Source: Balneolaceae bacterium
Lineage (GTDB): Bacteria > Bacteroidota > Rhodothermia > Balneolales > Balneolaceae
Length of the DNA: 10,107 nucleotides
Direction of reading: 5' to 3'
Assembly: GCA_007123785.1 (NCBI GenBank)
Contig: SLGL01000270.1
Span: forward strand, 1 to 10,107
Shown here: one piece after another, positions 6,201 through 10,107 of the stretch
Layout: each line of letters starts with the position of its first letter
Position numbering within the stretch: the first letter of the stretch is position 1
Notes under the pieces: generated by a model
Seen by the model: the letters and a program-made list of their open reading frames with translations, nothing else
Database searches by the model: none
Told to the model about the DNA's origin: nothing
Program-made: the position numbers and the translations under genes

Positions 6201-7736
6201 ATGGCGAAAGGAGCGGTTGCAGCAGGGCACAGCGAAACGGCAAAAGCTGCAGAAGAAGTACTTCATGACGGAGGTAATGCGTTTGACGCTGTTGTAGCTG
6301 CTCATTTGGCGGCTTGTGTAGCGGAACCGGTATTGACCTCTCTTGGCGGAGGCGGATTTCTTTTGGCCAAAACAGCCGATGACAAGGAAACCATATATGA
6401 TTTTTTTGCGCAGACTCCCTCTCAACGAAACCCGGAACCGCACTTTTTCCCCATTTCGGCCGATTTTGGAACGGTACAGCAGGAATTTCACATCGGGGCG
6501 GGATCTATGGCGGTGCCCGGTACAGTAAAAGGAGTATTTGCAATCCACAAAGACCTTGGCACATTACCGATGAAACGTCTTGTAGAACCTGCTGTAAAAT
6601 TGGCGCGAATTGGTTTACAGATGAATGCCTTTCAATCCCGTGTACTGGATGTAGTTAAGCCGATCTACCTTAAATACCCTGAAGCAAAAAATACATTTGC
6701 CAGTCCCGATATTCCCGGCCAACTTGTGCAGGAAGGTAATCTTTTAAAACAGCCGCTGATGGCCGACCTGCTGGAGGCAATCGCTGTAGAAGGTGATGAT
6801 CTGTTTTACAATGGAGATATGGCAAAAAAAACGGCATCTATCTGCAAAGAAGAAGGCGGACATCTTACTGAAGCCGATTTCCGGAATTACAGGGTTATCA
6901 AACGAAAGCCTCTTGTGGTTGGGTACAGAAATTGCAGGTTATGCATCAATCCGCCACCGTGCTCAGGGGGGATTTTGGTGGCTTTTGCCCTTAAGTTGCT
7001 GGAAGAATTACCGGTACAAAAACAGGGTTTTGAATCTGTGGAGTATTTAAATCTGCTGGCAGAAATTCAGGGATTGACTGAAAAAGCAAAAGCAGACGCA
7101 TTTGTTGAAGGGGAAGATGAGGCCAATATTCTTGATCCGTCATATCTTGAAGAGTACGCCTCGGAGGTCATGGGTAAATTCCCGGCATTGAGAGGGACTA
7201 CTCACATCAGTATTGTCGATCGTGATGGAAATATGGCCTCACTCAGTACCAGTAACGGGGAGGGCTGTGGTATCATGATTCCCGGTACGGGCGTGATGAT
7301 GAACAACATGCTCGGGGAAGAAGATATCAACCCGAAAGGTTTTGGGAAGTGGCCACTTAATGAACGAATGACCTCCATGATGGCGCCCGGTATCCTGGAA
7401 ATGGGTAATGGCAGAAAAATTGCGTTCGGCTCGGGCGGGTCGAATCGAATCCGGACTGCTATATTGCAACTGCTGGTGAACCTGGCTGATTTTGGAATGT
7501 CGCCTCAGGAAGCGGTTCGTTCACCCAGGATTCATTATGAAAGAGGACTGCTGAACATCGAACATGGTTTTGACTTGAATGTGGTTGAGGCACTGTGTAA
7601 AAAGTTCAGGAATCATAGAGTTTGGGACCGAAAGGATCTCTTTTTTGGGGGTACGCATGTTGTGAGTATTGATCCGGGAGGCTATTCGGGATTTGGGGAT
7701 CCGAGAAGAGGAGGTGTTTCGGTAATTGTAAATTGA
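6201..7736 (+). CDS. Gamma-glutamyltranspeptidase-like Ntn hydrolase (cytosolic)
   Basis: A 511-residue member of the GGT family; classic members cleave or transfer gamma-glutamyl groups of glutathione. No signal peptide is present, so it is predicted to be cytosolic, and shorter than exported bacterial GGTs (about 550-580). Conserved parts are GGNAFDA (24-30), LGGGGF (49-53), HIGAGSMAVPG, the self-processing site TTHIS (nucleophile Thr333, giving chains of about 332 and 179 residues), NNMLGEEDINP (367-377), ERMTSMMAP (388-395) and GSGGSNRIRTA (410-420). Against E. coli GGT, the substrate-carboxylate Arg114 (DFRE) is replaced by Phe69 in DFFAQTP, and Asp433 by Glu. This points to a GGT-like subfamily whose substrate may not be glutathione. 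The ATG at 6201 fits the family's usual MxKGxVAAGH start. The gene has its own candidate promoter and is not clearly in an operon. Confidence 0.9.
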   Translation: MAKGAVAAGHSETAKAAEEVLHDGGNAFDAVVAAHLAACVAEPVLTSLGGGGFLLAKTADDKETIYDFFAQTPSQRNPEPHFFPISADFGTVQQEFHIGAGSMAVPGTVKGVFAIHKDLGTLPMKRLVEPAVKLARIGLQMNAFQSRVLDVVKPIYLKYPEAKNTFASPDIPGQLVQEGNLLKQPLMADLLEAIAVEGDDLFYNGDMAKKTASICKEEGGHLTEADFRNYRVIKRKPLVVGYRNCRLCINPPPCSGGILVAFALKLLEELPVQKQGFESVEYLNLLAEIQGLTEKAKADAFVEGEDEANILDPSYLEEYASEVMGKFPALRGTTHISIVDRDGNMASLSTSNGEGCGIMIPGTGVMMNNMLGEEDINPKGFGKWPLNERMTSMMAPGILEMGNGRKIAFGSGGSNRIRTAILQLLVNLADFGMSPQEAVRSPRIHYERGLLNIEHGFDLNVVEALCKKFRNHRVWDRKDLFFGGTHVVSIDPGGYSGFGDPRRGGVSVIVN

Positions 7737-7792
7737 TGTGTTATGGTCCGGTATTGCCTGGAAGAAAGGGGTGGTTCTAACGTTTTAGCTAT

Positions 7793-7876
7793 TAACTCCA
7801 CGTTTGTAGTAGAATGGCGATCTCCTTATGGAGAGGATGACCTTTAGCCCGGACTTCTCACCAAGATTCGGAGTTA
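7793..7876. repeat. 84-bp structured element with 7-bp inverted ends
   Basis: TAACTCC (7793-7799) is inverted exactly as GGAGTTA (7870-7876). The middle holds a perfect small hairpin, TCTCC-TTAT-GGAGA (7821-7834), and the arms between can pair in part (AGAA with TTCT, TTTG with CAAG). It fills most of the gap between two convergent genes, and its right end is the stop codon of the minus-strand gene. It could be a bidirectional transcript-end structure, or a small palindromic (MITE- or REP-like) repeat. No target-site duplication was identified. Confidence 0.35.
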
Positions 7877-8770
7877 CGCTTTCAGTTCAGCAATTTGGAG
7901 CAGTTTTTGCAAGTCAGCCACGCGCTTTTCTTGTCCTTTTTTCGCGTAGCTGTGCATCAGGTTGCGGATGCAGCGGACCAGGATGTCGGTTTCATCCGCT
8001 TTTTTGAGGTGTTCAGAACGGGGTTCAATACCATTCTTTTTCAGAAAATAACAGCATTGATTATAGGTGACAATTGTGCCTCCATCGAATGGATCGATCA
8101 GAATTTCCTGGTTATGTGTTTGGTACATCAGCATAAAATGGATCGGCATGTTTACACCATGAAAGGGAAGATTCAGCCTGCGTGCAAGAAACATAACCAC
8201 CACACTCAGCATTATCGGCAGTCCTTTCCTCCGGTCAATCACCCGATCGAGACTGGCGTTTTCCGGGTTGTGATAATCTTTCGAATCACCCCGGAACCGA
8301 AGTTCGCGAAACACATATTGCAGCATGATTTGCATTTTTTCGGAAATCGATGGCGTGTATGCGATGTCGCTGCCGATGTGTGTGCTCATATTGTTCAGCT
8401 TTTTACGGTAATCATCAATTCGAAGTGTGGGTGTTCCGAATTTACTGAGCAGCAACAGTGCCTCTTCGAGTTGTGCGCGGCTGTCAATACCCTGTTCCAC
8501 AAGGGTGGAGAATTCTTCGAGAAGATTGCCGATCGTGATATTGTAAATAATTTCGTTAATCGTCTCTTTATCTGAGTCTTTAATCGGCTCCGATCGGTAC
8601 TGATCCAGCAGGGGTACAGCATTCTCACCCAGTTCTTCAAACCGTTTTTTAACTCCAAGCTGAACCTGCGGATCGGGATCATCAAGCAGGTAGATCAGGG
8701 ATTCAATTTCACTTTTACTGGATTCTCGTTTCTTCATGAATGCTGCTAAAGATTGATAATTACAATTCAT
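7874..8770 (-). CDS. SirB1-family transglutaminase-like protein
   Basis: A 298-residue cytosolic protein of the SirB1 / transglutaminase-like core 2 family, whose molecular function is not established. The first about 95 residues are helical and resemble a HEAT-type repeat (LIYLLDDPDPQVQLGVKKRF, 25-44, then a second helix pair). The core (about 100-240) has RRKGLPIMLSVVVMFLARRL (180-199), GVNMPIHF (205-212) and IDPFDGG (225-231). The His (211) and Asp (226) expected of a transglutaminase fold are present, but no Cys is seen where the nucleophile would be, which fits this family's non-classical site. The C-terminal 40 residues look like one TPR-type helix pair. The start at ATG 8770 was preferred; TTG 8821 and ATG 8737 are alternatives. 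It lies 98 bp downstream of the MnmD-like gene on the same strand and may share its transcript. Confidence 0.85.
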   Translation of the reverse strand: MNCNYQSLAAFMKKRESSKSEIESLIYLLDDPDPQVQLGVKKRFEELGENAVPLLDQYRSEPIKDSDKETINEIIYNITIGNLLEEFSTLVEQGIDSRAQLEEALLLLSKFGTPTLRIDDYRKKLNNMSTHIGSDIAYTPSISEKMQIMLQYVFRELRFRGDSKDYHNPENASLDRVIDRRKGLPIMLSVVVMFLARRLNLPFHGVNMPIHFMLMYQTHNQEILIDPFDGGTIVTYNQCCYFLKKNGIEPRSEHLKKADETDILVRCIRNLMHSYAKKGQEKRVADLQKLLQIAELKA

Positions 8771-8868
8771 CAACGAAGAAACAGGGCTGACTATTCCCGC
8801 TGATGGGTGATTTCTTGCCAACGTGATTGAATAATAGTAATAATTTGGCGAAATGTGGACAGCAGATT

Positions 8869-9657
8869 TTAATACCGGAAATCTCCGCGTTCCAGACGTT
8901 CAATAAGCCTCTTCTCATTGACCCGTTTAAAGTTTGCAAGCTTATCCGAAGATCGAGAGGCAACCGTCATTTCACGTTTACCCACGGCTCCGGGGGCACG
9001 GGCCACGTACCAATCTGCAGCTGCCATGGCTGCGCGAGCCGATGTAGCCGCACAGTAGGTTGAAAGAACGGTGTCGGGTTTGCTGACGGACGCCAGATTT
9101 TTAAAAACCTCAATCGTCCACAAATCTGGATTGGCATCGGGAGAAAAAGGGTCATGGAAGATGAAATCGGCCTGATCGGAAACCGCATTCTGCTCAAAAA
9201 GCTCATCGAAAAAGCCTGCAAACAAGTTAAAGGTGAGGTGGGTTGAGAGTTCAAATTGGTTTAGGCCGGGTATAAGACTCCCGAAAATATCAGACAGTAT
9301 ATGCTTTGAGCTATTGAGAAATGTGTTATTGCCAAAGTTTAATTCAGCAGCGGTTTTCGGGCTGATGGGAAAGGCCTCAACACTATTAAAAATGACAGCC
9401 GGCGGACTTTCGGTTTTTTCCAGATATTCGAGAACAAGAAGCAGGTTCATTCCGGTGCCAAAACCTGTTTCAAAAATGGTGATGAAGTCCTGACGTTTCA
9501 GTGCTGCGAGAACACCGGGCGTTTCAAAGAAAACATGACGGCTTTCGGCCACGGCTCCATTCGGGTTGTGATAATGCTGATCAAACTTTTTAGAAAAAAG
9601 TGTGGTGGAACCGTCTTTAGTGGGTTTGACGGTCAATAAATGGGATGATTCAGTCAT
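8869..9657 (-). CDS. mnmD: MnmD-like tRNA (mnm5s2U34) methyltransferase
   Basis: A 262-residue SAM-dependent methyltransferase of the DUF752 / Methyltransf_30 family. It corresponds to the N-terminal half of E. coli MnmC, which methylates aminomethyl-uridine at tRNA wobble position 34. The FAD-dependent oxidase half is absent, as in stand-alone MnmD proteins. Visible motifs are the SAM-binding loop FETGFGTGMN (62-71), the family signature HDPFSPDANPDLW (168-180), the TYCAATSARAAM segment (200-211), and the C-terminal GKREMTVA (226-233). The ATG at 9657 was chosen because the protein then begins TESSHLLTVKPTKDGSTTLF, as usual for the family. An in-frame ATG at 9738 would add 27 basic, Asn/Lys-rich residues that the family does not need. 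It is first in a probable two-gene minus-strand unit with the SirB1-family gene. Confidence 0.9.
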   Translation of the reverse strand: MTESSHLLTVKPTKDGSTTLFSKKFDQHYHNPNGAVAESRHVFFETPGVLAALKRQDFITIFETGFGTGMNLLLVLEYLEKTESPPAVIFNSVEAFPISPKTAAELNFGNNTFLNSSKHILSDIFGSLIPGLNQFELSTHLTFNLFAGFFDELFEQNAVSDQADFIFHDPFSPDANPDLWTIEVFKNLASVSKPDTVLSTYCAATSARAAMAAADWYVARAPGAVGKREMTVASRSSDKLANFKRVNEKRLIERLERGDFRY

Positions 9658-9955
9658 CTTAGCTGCATTAATTACTAATAAATTTTTATTCTTTGTTTGA
9701 AGTTTTTTTCTGATTGACATAGCGATATAACAAATCAACTAAAATTTTGAATATTGCAGGTTAAATCTGAATGAAAATCATAGGTTACTAATTTTTATAT
9801 AAGTGCCTTTTAGAAAATACCAGCAAAATTTACCGTTGATTCCGGTATAATATTTCTTTCTTTATATTTTTAGTCGACAAGAATCATTTTAACTTCAAAC
9901 TCAGAGAGTTAAGATAAGTATCATTTTTCTGTAATAGAGCCTATCTTATGAACTT
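9658..9955. other. AT-rich divergent intergenic region
   Basis: This non-coding stretch lies between the MnmD-like gene and the truncated right-edge gene. A TATAAT (9846-9851) stands about 105 bp before the right-edge ATG, without a clear partner element. TAAGATA (9910-9916) and TATCTTA (9942-9948) form a 7-bp inverted repeat in the presumed leader of that gene. If the longer MnmD start at 9738 is used, the region shrinks accordingly. Confidence 0.45.
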
Positions 9956-10107
9956 ATGAATTCTAAGCGATCACACTCCATCAACGTACTGGAAACTCCG
10001 TTTTCGACGGTTACATCGAGCGGGCACTGGTTTCATGCAACCCGGTCAACGATTAAAGAATATGTGCCGGGCCTGATGAAGATCTATCCTTTTGAAGATT
10101 TAATTGG
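9956..10107 (+). CDS. 5' end of an unrecognised gene, cut by the window edge
   Basis: An open frame begins at ATG 9956 and runs to the window end with no stop, giving 50 complete codons. It starts MNSKRSHSINVLETPF and continues through SSGHWFHATRSTIKEYVPG to FEDLIG. An in-frame TAG at 9935-9937 shows that nothing begins further upstream, and the nearby ATG at 9948 stops after three codons. The composition is protein-like (balanced, with aromatic and charged residues) and the bases shift from the AT-rich spacer to a coding-like mix at the ATG. There is no signal peptide or membrane segment in the visible part. I do not recognise the family. It is divergent from the MnmD-like gene. Confidence 0.6.
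   Translation, partial: MNSKRSHSINVLETPFSTVTSSGHWFHATRSTIKEYVPGLMKIYPFEDLI

Noticed and set aside
7895..8575. 226-codon open frame on the plus strand opposite the SirB1-family gene
   Set aside because: Antisense shadow of a real gene; the translation is rich in His, Phe and Cys, typical of shadow frames.

Overview
The window looks like chromosomal DNA from a member of the Bacteroidota/Balneolota-Rhodothermota group. This is inferred from the gene families, not proven. They include a very large lipoprotein zinc protease of the DUF5117/DUF4953 type, a Flavobacterium-like Tat-exported glycosylasparaginase, a stand-alone MnmD-type tRNA methyltransferase and a FAS1 secreted protein. Most genes also lack clear Shine-Dalgarno sequences. 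I see no transposase, phage gene, tRNA, rRNA or CRISPR array.

Layout. Bases 1-402 are AT-rich and non-coding, with hairpins and a candidate promoter. A small secreted fasciclin-domain protein (+) follows, with a good intrinsic terminator. After a non-coding gap comes an 830-residue lipoprotein metalloprotease on the minus strand. Its leader carries a six-codon open reading frame with a strong Shine-Dalgarno sequence, and this overlaps a terminator-like hairpin. A divergent intergenic region leads to a plus-strand pair, glycosylasparaginase (Ntn hydrolase, Tat signal) and CutC, ended by an intrinsic terminator. A separate plus-strand gene for a signal-less gamma-glutamyltranspeptidase-like Ntn hydrolase follows, with its own candidate promoter and palindrome. 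It converges on a minus-strand pair: a MnmD-like tRNA wobble-uridine methyltransferase, then a SirB1-family (transglutaminase-like) protein. An 84-bp segment with short inverted ends lies at the convergence point and overlaps the SirB1-family stop codon. At the right edge a divergent plus-strand gene begins and is cut off; its first 50 residues are not recognisable to me.

How the genes fit together. The left half encodes cell-surface or periplasmic functions: FAS1 adhesion, a surface protease and N-glycan-asparagine cleavage. The right half is cytosolic: a GGT-like amidohydrolase, tRNA modification and a SirB1-family protein. The glycosylasparaginase-CutC pair is the most suggestive functional link. 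The window is otherwise mostly ordinary housekeeping and secreted-enzyme sequence, and I found no convincing new multi-gene system. The best leads are the metalloprotease leader, the active-site change in the GGT-like enzyme and the structured element at 7793-7876.
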